Positions 24,879 through 36,800 of a DNA stretch of 64,000 bases are shown piece after piece. A program made the translations under genes and the position numbers. The DNA is from Dasyornis broadbenti. Lineage: Eukaryota; Chordata; Aves; Passeriformes; Dasyornithidae. The DNA lies in the NCBI GenBank assembly GCA_013397935.1, contig VZRN01000229.1, positions 511,343 through 575,342 of the forward strand. The letters run 5' to 3'. The first letter of the stretch is position 1; every line of letters starts with the position of its first letter. The notes under the pieces are model-generated. The model worked only from the letters and a program-made list of their open reading frames with translations. It was not told where the DNA came from and ran no database searches.

Positions 24879-25045
24879 GACTTTGAGCTGAACAAGCAGC
24901 TTGTAGACATCTGCCATGTCAGCCAGGATGAGCAGGCGGGTGACGGCAGAGAGCAGGGCGCGCGCAGCCCGCACCATGTTGCCTCTCTTCACCGATGAGC
25001 AGGGGTCATCTGCAAACTCCCCCGACGCGCTCTTCATCACATCAC
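24879..25045 (-). CDS. CTNNA1: CTNNA1 exon 4 (residues 101-156, beta-catenin binding)
   Basis: This 167-base exon completes a split glycine codon (G at the end of exon 3, GT here) and encodes GDVMKSASGEFADDPCSSVK through RLLILADMADVYKLLVQLKV. The acceptor is CCCTGTGCAG before GTGATG and the donor is AAAGTC followed by GTAAGT. It forms core helices of the N domain that contact beta-catenin or plakoglobin at the adherens junction; the same surface is used for homodimerisation. FADDPCSSVKRG and ARALLSAVTRLLILADMADV are invariant family blocks. GDVMKSASGE differs from the mammalian GDLMKAAAGE I recall, which fits a non-mammal. The exon is noticeably GC-richer than the flanking introns. Confidence 0.97.
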
Positions 25046-28000
25046 CTGCACAGGGGACAGCAGGGGCTGGCTTTAGCATCACACAGCATTGCCTCAGCCA
25101 CTGGAAAGATTCCTAAGACAACCTAAGTCTCTAAACCAAAACATTTGTGAAATACACTGCATGTGGTTACCTCTAAGTACAGCTACCACATGACATCAGG
25201 GCAGAGGGGCTTGTGCAGGGAGGAAGGGCTGGGAAAAATCACACTTTGGTCCTTATTTCCATTTGTACAGGTGTTTTAGCATGCCAGAACTCTCTAGAGA
25301 GGTGAATTCAGCATGCCTTTGCAGGGTTGCAGTTCTTTCCCAAGCTCCGATGCTTTCAAAGCCTGAGCAAAAGCTTTGATTTGTGTGCGTGTAGGAGTTA
25401 AGCAGAAAGCAGCAGAAAGCACTGTAAACACACAGCGAGCTGCCACAGCTCCTGGGACCGTAAACAACTCCGAGCAATGACCTGGCTGGATATGCCCTGC
25501 TTGGAATTCAAAGCCAGGCAGCGCTTTGTAAAACGCTTCAACATTTCATAGCCTGTGGGGCTGCATCTGGTGCAGGCGCAAAGAATTTGGGTTTCAGATG
25601 GTAACAATGCCATTGGTTAACTATGAAAAGCAAAGGCCACTTTGCACAGCTAGTGCAATTCCTCCAGAAGGCATTCACAAAGCATGAAAGTAGTGCCTGC
25701 ATATACTCAGAGGAGTAAATTTTGGATTCCTCCCTCACTTTTTGGGGCAGCTTCCAGTACCACAGTTCATACACAGCAGCAAGTTTTGGAATCCACATTA
25801 TTATCCTTGTATCTCTCTGCATCTCAGAAACACTGAGAGAACAGCTAAGACTTAGTTTAGAAAACTGCAGGTCCCCAAGGTCAGGGATTTGCAGGCAGCA
25901 AGAGATGACCAGAAAGCACATTGTTATAGCTGCTGTTTCAGAGGCTTCCCAAAAACCTGTATGAAAAAGTGTCCACATGGCCAAATGCTGAAATAAAAAT
26001 AGCCTGTCTCAGATGAGACTAAAAAACCTCCACCAGCGCTTGACAAGTGACAGCTGACAGTGAGTCCTGTGGAGCCCCCCCACACCAAACTGGGCCAGGG
26101 TTGCACTGAAATCTCTGCATCATGCAGTCCCAGGAGGCTACCACTTACTGAACAACTTAGTTTTAACTGCTCAAAAACGCCAACAGCTGGAGAGCCTGGG
26201 GTTAACCATCCTCATACATAATATCTTGCCCAGAAAGAGTTTCTCCCACCCAGGCATTCTACACCTTCACAGCTAAATTCAGTCCAAGCACAGCTGCCAG
26301 CCTGCCCAAGCAACCACATCAAGATACCCAATTTTGTTCAAATGCTCCCTCCTATGTAACACCCTTCCATCATCTTAAATAATACAACCAAGAGTGGCAT
26401 ATAACATTTTAAGATAAAAATATGCTACTTCTGTACTAGGACACAGCAAAAAACCTTCTGTCCAAGTACAGGCCAGCTCAGAGTATCAACCCAAAGCTAT
26501 CGCCTACCCAACTTTGGGGAACACAACTCATTACTTTAAAAAGGGTTAAGAACATCAGATTTCCAGATGGGTGAGATGAGGTACCACCAATGCTAAAACT
26601 TCAAACAGCCAGGAGATTATCAACCCCTGACATAGTTGACATGAGCCTTTCTTTATTCCTTTTGGTTTATAATAAAAGTCATCACCACTAGTATGAAATC
26701 TATTAACAATCTCAGGATTTAAAGATATATCTTTACAAGAGCATAAAGTAACAGGACAAAGGGGAACGGCTTCAAATAGGGCAGGTTTAGATGGGATATT
26801 GGGAAGAAATTCCTCCCCATGAGGGTGGTGAGGCCCTGGCACAGGGTGCCCAGAGAAGCTGTGGCTGCCCCTGGATCCCTGCAAGTGTCCAAGGCCAGGC
26901 TGGACAGGGCTTGGAGCAGCCTGGGATAGTGGAAGGGGTCCCTTATAAAGGTGGCTGCTTGTTTCACGTGAATTTCAGAAATTTGCTAATGAATTTAAAA
27001 ACCAAAATTATCCTCTACCCATCTCTTAAATTGCAACCTTTCAAGCCAGTCCTAAAATAAAATGTTACTCCCTTTTATTTTAACAAGAGATTTTAAAAGA
27101 TTTAGTGAGTTTCAAACAGCTTGTCAGGGTGTCAAAAGATAACCAGCTTCCCAAAATTAAAAGCAGATTATATTTAAAGTTGTTGCATATATATACATTT
27201 CTGCCAATTAAAGAAAGCTGGCTTTCAGGCTTCTTTTATAAAGACAAAGCACCATGGGGTAGTTACTTTATCTGGATTCAAAGGGTAAGAGGGCACTCTG
27301 CCCTGCCTGAAATATGCAGGTACTGCACTGGGTGTGCACATCAGCAGTTCCAATGGGATTCAGCCCAATCTTCCCATTTCCAACACTGAACCACAGGTAA
27401 CACAACCACTTTGTAAAAAGGATTTTAGGAGTTAAGTAACACATTGGAGAAGAGTCCAACTACAAGACACAGATTATAAAGCTGGTACAAATTCTTACAT
27501 GAATAGTCTGTTTTTCCAATATAACCTCAGATCTTCATTAGATATTAGAAGGGAAAGAAAATAAAACAGAGTTGAGAAAAAAAGAGGCAACAGTAGCCAT
27601 GCTATTATCTTGTCAATAAAGCACTAAGAACTCAATTAAATCTAATGGAACAAAGCCCATTTTAGAAATGGTAAGATTTTAGTCCATCAAAAGAAAATTC
27701 CCATCTTCTACTCTCTTTCCGACATGCCCACAGGATGTGACAGCACTTTCAGGCAGCACTATTAACTCTGCTCCCAGCATGGAACACGATGACCATGATG
27801 GACAGGGCTTGCTCCACACCAATACCAATAGGAGGGCACAGCAGCAGGCAGGCTAGGCAAGGCAAGAACACCTAGGACACACACACACTGCTGCTCTTCT
27901 TCCGAGCTGGAAATTCATGCCCACACATCACCTCGTACCCTTCAGCACTTCCAGTTCAAAGCTGCTTTACCAGTAGTACCAGGGACACCACGAATGCCAC

Positions 28001-31000
28001 CAGGCCATTCCCTCCCTGCTCACTTCCCCAGAGGTTGTCATTCCCCACCAAGTGAAGGCAAGCAGGAACTCGGAGTTTCAAGTCTCTTGCTACTCTGGAT
28101 ACTGAAGTCCCATCTCACCAATAATGCCACCCTCAACAACCACCAGGAGTGTCACAACAGGCTGCCCTGGCTTTCTGCTATAAATGATGAGGCCCTACAC
28201 CACCTTTTGCCATATCAATACAGGAGCTGATACGTATGAAAACAAAAGTTTCTATTAATTCCTTAATCTTGTCTTCAATTAAATCCATATACTGCCTACA
28301 ACAATCCTACAGTTTGCCAAGAGCCATCTCAGAGCTCCCTCAGGTTATGGCTTTTCAAAGTGGCACACTCCTAAAGCATTGTTGCAGGAAAGCAACTGAA
28401 CTTGTTGTACCTTTCCAAGAAATTAAGCTCAATGGTCACAATAGAATTTTGAGGTTGAGTTTTCCAAGAAGAATTCAGTATTTAACTTCAAGATGTTCCA
28501 CAACTGGCCTCCTCCTGCTCCTTAGAAATCCTTAAGCCAGATATCTTCTGTGATGTACAGTTTAAAAAACAGTTTTCCCCTTTCATAATTCACCTCGCTG
28601 TTCTTTTGAAGAACCCTTCACTTAGAAATGTGAAGCAGGACACTGAGCTGAATCAGTCAGCTCATTCCCCTGCATTTGCAACCTGCAACAAAGCTTTCAT
28701 CCATTCTCTTACCTCAAACCCTATACACATGCTCAGGCTTTTTAATTTAATTTTAAGCTTTAATTTTTGGTCTGTTATGTAAAGTTGCTGTAGAAGACAT
28801 ACAACAGTATGAGCACAGTTAATACCCTGGATCCCCATGCTCACATACAGATAGAGACAGTGAGCTATGGCCATCAATATTCCAGGGAATCAGGAACAGC
28901 CTCATCAGTCTGACCCAAAATAAATTTCCTTCTTGACCCCAGTTTGGAAGATGTCTCAGCACCAAGCATTTGGGAAAGGAACTGGTTCAAGTTCCAAAAC
29001 ACCTCCCCAACAGCACCAGAAGAGCTGAGAACTTCCAAAATGCAAGGAGGCTTCATGAGAAGGCAGAACCCCACACGGAGCTTACAGTGGGGAAGTAAGG
29101 CTGGGCAGGACCAATATTGCCCCTTCAGTTACCCAGCAAAGCTCTAATGGCAGAAGAGATTGTGACAAAACTACAAGGATGCTGAGATTCAAAATGTTCA
29201 CATCTAATGCTTTCCCAATACTAAGTCTTTTGTATAACCACAGCAGAAGCTATTCTGAAAAATACTTTGATTCCTTATCTCCACTCATCTGCTCAAAATC
29301 TTCAAAAGTTTTGTTACTTTACATAAGAAATCAGACGTTCAAATCTTAAAGGGCCAGGAATCTTACTGTAGGATATTTCATTAACTTGCTTAATGTTTAA
29401 AGCAAGCTGTGATTTATTCTTTCATTGTAAAAAACAAGAAGACTTTGAAGATCCACTTACACTGATTTAGTAGGTAGCCATTCTATTACTCATTCAAAAT
29501 AGCTCTTTTCACTTCTTTGTTTTTACCTCCAACAAATGGGATTTTATGAACAAGCATGCTCACTAAAATCATGTACTCTCTCAATCTTCTTCTCGCTAGG
29601 CTAAAAAAAAAATTTTTAATTTTCTCTGATGAGACAAGTTATCTATTGTCCTAATCATCTCCATAATCCCTGTCTACATTCATTCATCTTTTTTTATTAT
29701 GGTAACTAAACCGCTTCCTACTCTAAATAGAGGCATTATTAATGCTATTTTCCTGTCCTATGCTGAAGATTAATTATGCTCTATATCTGTAATCCCACTG
29801 CTGCTGTCACACCCAGATGTTGCCAGCTCATGATCACCCTGCTGTTGACCACGACACCCAGACTCTCCTCTCTACTCTTGCCCCGTTGCAAAAGGCAGAC
29901 AAAGGCACCAACACTACAAAGATTTGCTAAGCACATGAATAGGCTTTGTGTCATACTTGCCTTGTTTTCTCCAGTTCATTAACTCAACTGGTGTACCACA
30001 ATACTGGGAGGCTTCTGAGGTGCACAGTGTATATAACCATAGCAGGGAGATACAACCTCCCAATGTATGTTATTAGCACTGCTGAGAGCTGCAATCCTCC
30101 TGGGCAGTGGCAGCAATAACCCTTCCCTCTGTTCTATCTCATTTTTCACCACTTGCTTCTCATTTCCTCAAAGGCTGGTTTGATTTTTAATTTCCTCACC
30201 AAGAGCTGCCCTGCTAAACCTGCCCTAACACCGTGATGGGGCACAGCTTTAACCCCTGGTCATGTTGCAACTGTGTCCCCACAAAGGTACAATCTCCACT
30301 TGTGTCCAGAAGATTCACTCCAGCCTCATGACCCACCCAGCTTCAGGAAACAGGCACAGCCATCCCTTTTACACGCCAGAATTCACACAAGCTGCAAACA
30401 GCAAAAAGGGAGGAAGAAGTGAAACAACATTAAGGTGGGAAGTTATTTCGCTCCAGCACCTCTCAGTTATGAGCTTCACCTCCTCTGTCAGAGCCAACAG
30501 AGGAGGGAGGTTTTGGCATCAAGCTTATGTGTAGTCTCAGAACCAAGAAGGAGCCAAGAAACATGGGAAAGGGTCATCTAGAAGGTTTTTTTATCAGTCG
30601 CTCCTTCCCACCAGCTTCTCACTGCAATATTCAGCTACAAATCCAGCTCAGGAAACTTCTCAGTCCTGAGGGCTGAGCACAGCTCCCTCTCTCACTAACA
30701 TCACTGAGGCACCCACAGATGAGCTCTGACTCTCGACTGTGCAGCAAGCACCAACAATTAAAGCTTAGAGTCAAAGGGGTCTCTCTTGCTGTTTGTTGTT
30801 GGTAAATTAAGCCAACTCAATTAGCTCCTTATATTGCAGCCTTCTTACCTTGATCTTTCTTTGGTCTGTCAACCAGGCTCATCCAGAACTTAGAACCATT
30901 TTCAACTAAAATTTCACCACTCTGCAACTTCAACTACAAACAAGTAATTAATGCTAATGAGTTTTCCCTTTTTTGCAGCAGCAGCCGTCACCATTAATAC

Positions 31001-31644
31001 TAGTTGACTGGGTTTCACTGAAGCATAGAAAAGACTCATGACTGGAAGAATGATAAATGATTTATGAGTAACAATATTTACTAGTGCATATTTTAGAGTA
31101 AGTCAGCTCCATAGGCTTTTCTTGCAGGTCCTCTCCAAGAAAGTAAGAAAGAAAATGATAAAAATCAACACTGGATGTGAGGAAAGAAGCCTGGAATATT
31201 TAATCAAGGTCTTCACATTCTGTTTGGTGCTGTTTACATTTTACATATTCAAGAAACACGTCTCTGTCGAGTCAACACTTGGCTCTTCCTCCTACAGTGC
31301 TGGTCTGTATACAGTCAAATATTGAAGAAGTTATTGTCATATTTGAGATGTAGTCCCATGAAATTTATAGCTGGGGGAGCACGTATACTTTTGAGTCTCA
31401 AATGAGTGTTTAAATGCTCTTCAAAGAATTGGCCCTTCTGCTTCTCTTCTTAATCTCTACTTGGGACATCCAATTTCCAGACCTATACAGTTATATTACT
31501 GCTCAGGGATGCCAGCCAGGCAAGTGAGAATCCACAAGCTGAGAGGTGTAGAGTCATAAGAAATAGCAGCAAAGGGAAATGGGAATAGTTCTACTTGCTC
31601 TGAAGAGTCATGGTTTGAGAAGCCACCAGATGCACAGCTCTTAC
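25046..31644 (-). other. CTNNA1: CTNNA1 intron 3
   Basis: This 6,599-base phase-1 intron has a GTAAGA donor (plus-strand TCTTAC, 31639-31644) and a TGTGCAG acceptor. The only repeat I can name is a plus-strand CR1 piece at 26750-26943. An (AC)n run of about 12 bases lies near 27875. The rest is unique, moderately AT-rich sequence with no recognised gene or RNA. Confidence 0.9.
26750..26943 (+). mobile_element. CR1 LINE fragment, truncated at both ends
   Basis: The plus strand carries the CR1 segment AGGTTTAGATGGGATATTGG, then GAAGAAATTCCTCCCC and GAGGGTGGTGAGGCCCTGG, then CCAAGGCCAGGCTGGAC and TTGGAGCAGCCTGGGATAG. It corresponds to the end of CR1 ORF2 (R-L-D-I-R-K-K-F-F-like) and the start of the 3' UTR. 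It stops at GGAAGGGGTCCC, so the terminal 3' repeat is missing, which is unusual for a CR1 insertion and implies a later deletion. Confidence 0.88.
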
Positions 31645-31840
31645 CTTGCTTGCGAACATCCTCCACAGCTGCCACCAGCTCCTCCTTCAGGAATTGGCTC
31701 TCCTTTGCAATTTTGTCTCCTTTCTCCAGGAAATTCTCTGTTGCTTGTTCAACTGAAGCAGCCAAAACATGGGCCTTTTTAGAACGCCCTCGCTTTTTAT
31801 TGGAGGGGCCCTTGTTGCTGGTGTTAACCAGTGTTGTTAC
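31645..31840 (-). CDS. CTNNA1: CTNNA1 exon 3 (residues 36-100)
   Basis: This 196-base exon encodes 65 residues plus one base of a split glycine codon, from VTTLVNTSNKGPSNKKRGRS through KEELVAAVEDVRKQ. The acceptor reads CTGCCTTTAG before GTAACAAC and the donor reads AAGCAAG followed by GTAAGA. It holds the basic, flexible stretch KKRGRSKK (about residues 50-57) and the first N-domain helices, KAHVLAASVEQATENFLEKG onward, which bind beta-catenin. The order S-N in VNTSNKGPS is reversed compared with NTNSKGPS as I recall it in mammalian CTNNA1 and matches the CTNNA2 order. All other positions fit alpha-E-catenin. Confidence 0.97.
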
Positions 31841-33708
31841 CTAAAGGCAGAGATGGAAGGGGGAAAAAACCCAACACCACACAAATGAGATGTTTATCCA
31901 TTTGATAGTAAGGCCACATGCATTTTTTTTTTCTAGACGGTGTATTGCTAATACCTGCACTATTGCCAGCTCCAAAAGTTAACCTAATGAGTGTTTTTCA
32001 CATTTAAACACTACCACGCTTCTTGATTCTTTAGATGAGCAAAATAAATGCAGCTAAGCAGCTCAAAGATTTCTCTTACCAGCAGCAAACCTCAAAAGCT
32101 GATTTTAAGAATGGAGATCTATTTGTGTTTTTGATAAACTGCAGCCTGAATAACAGGCCAGAGCTCTTCGGCACCACACAGAAGAAACCAAGGTAGGGAT
32201 AATTTGGGATAAACTCTCCAGTCATAAGACACCCCAGACAAGGCTGAAGTCTACATTTCTATTGGCACAGAGACACAGTATCTTTTCAGTCCAAAACAGC
32301 GATATAGCCAATGGGCTGAAACCAGAGCAATGGACTTGGTAGAACTCATTATTTCCTTACAAAAAGCCGAACTGAATTCTCACAATCCTCCTGCAATCAA
32401 CAAATATTTCCAAGCTCTGTGTCTTAGACTGAAACCCTGCCAGGAGCAGGGTCATCACCAGAGGCCAGACGACTCCAAGGTACTCCCTTAGCCCAGGATC
32501 AGGATCCATCCCCTTCTATACAACACAGACATGTCACAAAATCCACATACACTTCTCCATTTGCCTTATTCTTTCCTCTCCTTTTTGGAAAGCCTAGGAA
32601 AATGCACACAAAGCTACTTCAGAGGGACATTAAATTACAACACTAAAAAAATTACTACTCTGGCAAGCCCGAGGACCGCTGACATAAAGGTCCTCAGAGC
32701 TGAATCCATCTTCCCAGCTGGCTGATTCAGAGAGGGAAAGCCATCAGTTGGGAATATCGTGGTTGGTTAATGGGGAGCATTTGTACCGGGTAGTCTCAGC
32801 TCATCGTGTTCTACAAATAAAGAACAAGTTACAGCAAGGCAATTTGCTCCAGTTCCCTCTCTGTATTTTGCCAGTCACATCATTCAGAATATTTGGGATT
32901 GCCAGTACAGCCTATTGTGCTTATGCCTTGAGGAATAAGTTACACTGCACTTGGTGAAAAAGGTCCTATGAAAAAGTTTGCTCAGTCAAGTTTGCAAAAT
33001 AAGGACAATTTCTCTTAAGCAAAGACTCCATCAGTAACTTCAGCTAAAAAGCCTTATCATCCAACTGCCCACCTGAGGATCCAGAGGGAACAAGTGGCAA
33101 GTACAGACAGCAGCGTGGTGACTAAAGGGAATAATAGTGGAAACAAAACTTGATTATTCCAGTCTGTACTTAGCAGGAATTGTGTCCAGCTCATTCTGTC
33201 ATTTTAGACATTTCCTATTCCAAGAAACCAATGTTAAAGACAACAAGTGAATTGTCTCCTGTGTACCTTCTTTTCCATACCTCCTAGAAAATCTCTTCCA
33301 AGAATTTTCAAAATACCTAATACACAGAGCTCACATTTACAAAACTTACTCCAGCCTTCCTATGTTCTTCAGTGCTTTTCACTGGGGCATATATACCACA
33401 CAGAAAGAAGCTTTTGTTCACAAATCCAGCACAAAGTGTAGGCATGGAACATTGTTTCAATTAGAAGTGCAGAAATGCATGTTAGTAAACTACTGTGTCT
33501 TGTCAGGTGCTAAAGCAACACAGTCTTCCTGGACTAAAGGTCAGTGACTATTCCAATAAATCTGAACAAAGAAACTGCTTGTGGACTCTACCTTTAGTTT
33601 GTAGTGTTGTACATCTAGAATTTAAGCTTTGTAACTTAATTAAAATAAAACACTAAAACAGGCAATCACCTTTATGACTGTTGGTTTTGCCCCCTCTCTT
33701 TTTCCTAC
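31841..33708 (-). other. CTNNA1: CTNNA1 intron 2
   Basis: This 1,868-base phase-0 intron has a GTAGGA donor (plus-strand TCCTAC, 33703-33708) and the acceptor GCCTTTAG. I see no recognisable repeat, RNA or gene in it. Confidence 0.9.
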
Positions 33709-33815
33709 CTGTGTAACAAGAGGCTCGAGCAGCCTTTCAACTGCCAGTGTTCTTATCTCCAGGCTTTTGGGGTCCCATTTGAAGTTCACGTTGGCTGCAG
33801 TGACAGCAGTCATTT
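33709..33815 (-). CDS. CTNNA1: CTNNA1 exon 2 with the start codon (residues 1-35)
   Basis: This is the first coding exon of alpha-E-catenin, the actin-linking, tension-sensing partner of beta-catenin in cadherin junctions. The acceptor TTTTCTTCTTGCAG leaves only two untranslated bases (AA, 33814-33815) before ATG at 33811-33813. The exon encodes MTAVTAANVNFKWDPKSLEI through ERLLEPLVTQ, 35 residues, and ends in phase 0 at CACAG followed by GTAGGA. The open frame extends upstream to another ATG at 33846, but that part lies in the intron; the splice site and family alignment choose 33813. FKWDPKSLEIRTLAVERLLE is the family hallmark, and VTAANVN is the alpha-E form (CTNNA2 differs). The remainder of the 5' UTR must come from an upstream noncoding exon, probably in the CpG island. 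Confidence 0.97.
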
Positions 33816-36800
33816 CTGCAAGAAGAAAAGAACAACATGAATACAATGTTTAATTGCTAATGCGTCTTAAAAATAAACTAAAATGCAGACTGTTTTGTTA
33901 AACACAAAATATCCATTTAGTATAAGTGAAGGTTATAGCACCTCCAGAAACATCAGTTTTGATTCAAATGGTGAGAGTTTAACAAATTGCTTGTCATGAC
34001 AATATACAGACGTTACCTACACATTTTGGTTAGAAAATACAACCAAAAGCAAATAAACCCACACGAAAACCTACTGCAAAGTGACACCGTTTTATCAGAG
34101 CAAGGACAAAGATCAGCAGGGCCTGAATTACTCATTGGTGGTCCCTGAGCAATGAAGAAGGACCAGAGGTAGCAGGGGCACTTCACCCATGAAGCTGGGC
34201 GCCCCCTGGCCAATTTCCACTGTCTCCCTTCCAGGGCCAGCAATCCTGTGCTCCCAGACCAGTCCTGAGACACAGCCCAAGGTGTGGGGGAGCAGAAGGG
34301 AACACCTTGACTTCAGCAGCTCCAGAAAGCTGCCCATGTTCTCAGCTCCATCACGAGTCACTACCCCAAAGGCTCTGCCAAACCAGGAGCCAGGTTTAAG
34401 CCAACTCATGTCCCCTCCCCCTTCACCCTTGGGAAGTTCACCTTTGGGAAGTGTAAAGGTAAAGTAGTGAATATAAGCCTTACAAAGCCAGAAAATCCAG
34501 CTGGTTCATACTTAACAGCTTACATATCTATTACACTTCTTCTTAACAGTTGCATAGGAGGGAAAAGCAGATTTGCATGAAGAGATCTGTTCAAAACTGT
34601 CAGTGAGCCGTTCCTTCCCGTTACAGTTTTATATCAACATCCCAATGGAACAGCAAACATACTTATGGGAAAAGTTGAGTGAAACTACTAAAATAGCTCT
34701 GCCGTTGAGACCAGTAGTCTAAAAAAATAGAATTAAAAATAAGGAACTACAACAAATCACTGGATTAACACCATGATGATGCACAGCACAACAAAAGAAT
34801 AAACTGAACAATAACTTCAGTAAAAAATGGATTTAAAGTATTACAGACCCATAAAACCCATTCATATCACTTCAGACATAATAGATTCTAGCTCTTCCTG
34901 CTTTGGACTGACCTCAAAATTCCAGATTAGACTAAACATACATTTTTAACTTTTTATTTTTAAAAAAGTCAGGAAGAGAAATACATTTCCTAAATCTTCT
35001 TCCACACATTTTCCTAAACACCTATTGTTGAGGTCATTTTAAAGCTTATTAGCTGATATTTTTAATCTTTCTCCGGACGGGGCATTGCCTGCACAGCATC
35101 TCAGCAGTCACGTTGCTCTGACAGCACCAGATGTCCCCAGGCTGCCAGACAAGCACAACATCCCGTTATTTTTAAAAAGCAGGAGGCAAGGCACTAATTT
35201 CGGTAACCAACAATGTTTACAACACGCACCAACAACCAACTGCTCCCTCCCGACCCCAACACTAATTGTTCATAGGAGAGGCTGCTTGTTTCCCAGGGAA
35301 GAATAAAAGCTCTGGGGCACTGGAGAAGCTCAGCCAGGGCTCAGCATCACCTGGCTCCAGGCTGGTCCCCAGCCATCCCACAGGCTCTCATACCACGGGC
35401 ACAATAGGAGAGATTAAGAACTCACTCCAGCACCGCTGACCAAAACTGACACACTGAAGCACAACTTCACAAGGTGTAAGGCACGAATATTCACCCAACT
35501 GCATTCAGCTCTCCACTACACCCACGCTCCAAGTGCCCACACTGCTGTGAGAAATAAAACTTTAAAAGCTGAAAGCTTAAAAAGAGAGACAAGAAAGAGC
35601 CTGATCAATGAGGCATACATCTAACTTTTCTGATGGCTTTCACTGAAAAAGCTTGTGGGTGCAGGCTTGAAGGCTGCACAAGCACAAGCCAGGCCACAGC
35701 TCCAGAGCCCCCAAGGAGCCACAGGAGGGTAGAAGGGGTCACTTCCTGTCTACCTCTGACAGTGACCACTACACACTGTGAACTCACTAATTAACCTTCT
35801 CTCTCAATCACCCCCTTTTTACTTCACTCACCCACTGGCTTGTGCCACAGCCCAGATGCTGGCACAGGGCACGTTGTGAAATGCCCTTCACCCCTGGGTA
35901 CCTTCCCACCTTCCAGTGGTATATTCTCTCCCCATTAGCTCGGCGTGAGTGCTTCTTATGTAAGTAGCCAAGAAAAACACACTGGAAACCTTTGTGGTTT
36001 CTGAGAAACATAGCCAGGGCTCTGGAAAGCCCAGCAGGTTTCTAAAGAAAGGCTTTTTCTGTGTAGTTAATGCTATTACACCTCTCACAGAAACAACCTG
36101 TAGGACAAGTAACCATGAGAAGATACATTAATTGTATTAGCAGGATAATAAAGGCAATTCATCTGAAAATACGTTAGTATGATAGTTCATGAATTGGCCA
36201 AAAGTAATGGTCTATAAAACCACGTAGTAGCAGCGCTATTGAAATTTATCTAAAAAACACAGCTTGATATCAAATAGCCTGTTTGGCAGCAATGGCTTGG
36301 ATATCATTTGTACATTGCAATAAATACATTTATTCAATTAAATATTTGTGGAGAATACAAGAGCAGGCTATAGGTAACCAACACGTGAGTGAGATGGGTT
36401 TAGTGGATAAAAGGACAACTGCCAGGGCCATGGCATGGCTGTGATCCTGCCACGAGGACCCCCCAGTTCTCTGGAACATGCTTTTTCCCTGTGACTGCTC
36501 AACCTCTCCCTCAGTGAATTGAAATATGGTAACAGGTAGCAAACCACATCATGGGATATTATAGCAGAGTGCTTAATCCTTGGCTCCTGGAGAGCACATC
36601 ACAACCCCCATAGCCACTGCAGTCACTCCAATGTCTAGAGGGAAACAGGACATCGTCTGGAAGAAGAACCCACCTGCAGAGCAGTGCAGCACTGGTTTGA
36701 CAGCTGGGACAGCCCAACTGACATGGAAACAGGTTCTCCATGCCCCAGCTCCACCACGAATTTCAAGGACAAAGCAGCACAGACCACACAGTAGAAGAGT

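Noticed and set aside
19135..33815. Assignment of the catenin exons to CTNNA2 or CTNNA3
   Set aside because: Exons 5 and 6 carry alpha-E-specific blocks (VEDGILKLRNAG, NVPILYTASQACLQHPD), and the N terminus is the alpha-E form.
33814..33846. Upstream ATG at 33846 as translation start
   Set aside because: The intervening 11 codons lie in the intron above the TTCTTGCAG acceptor and match nothing in the family.
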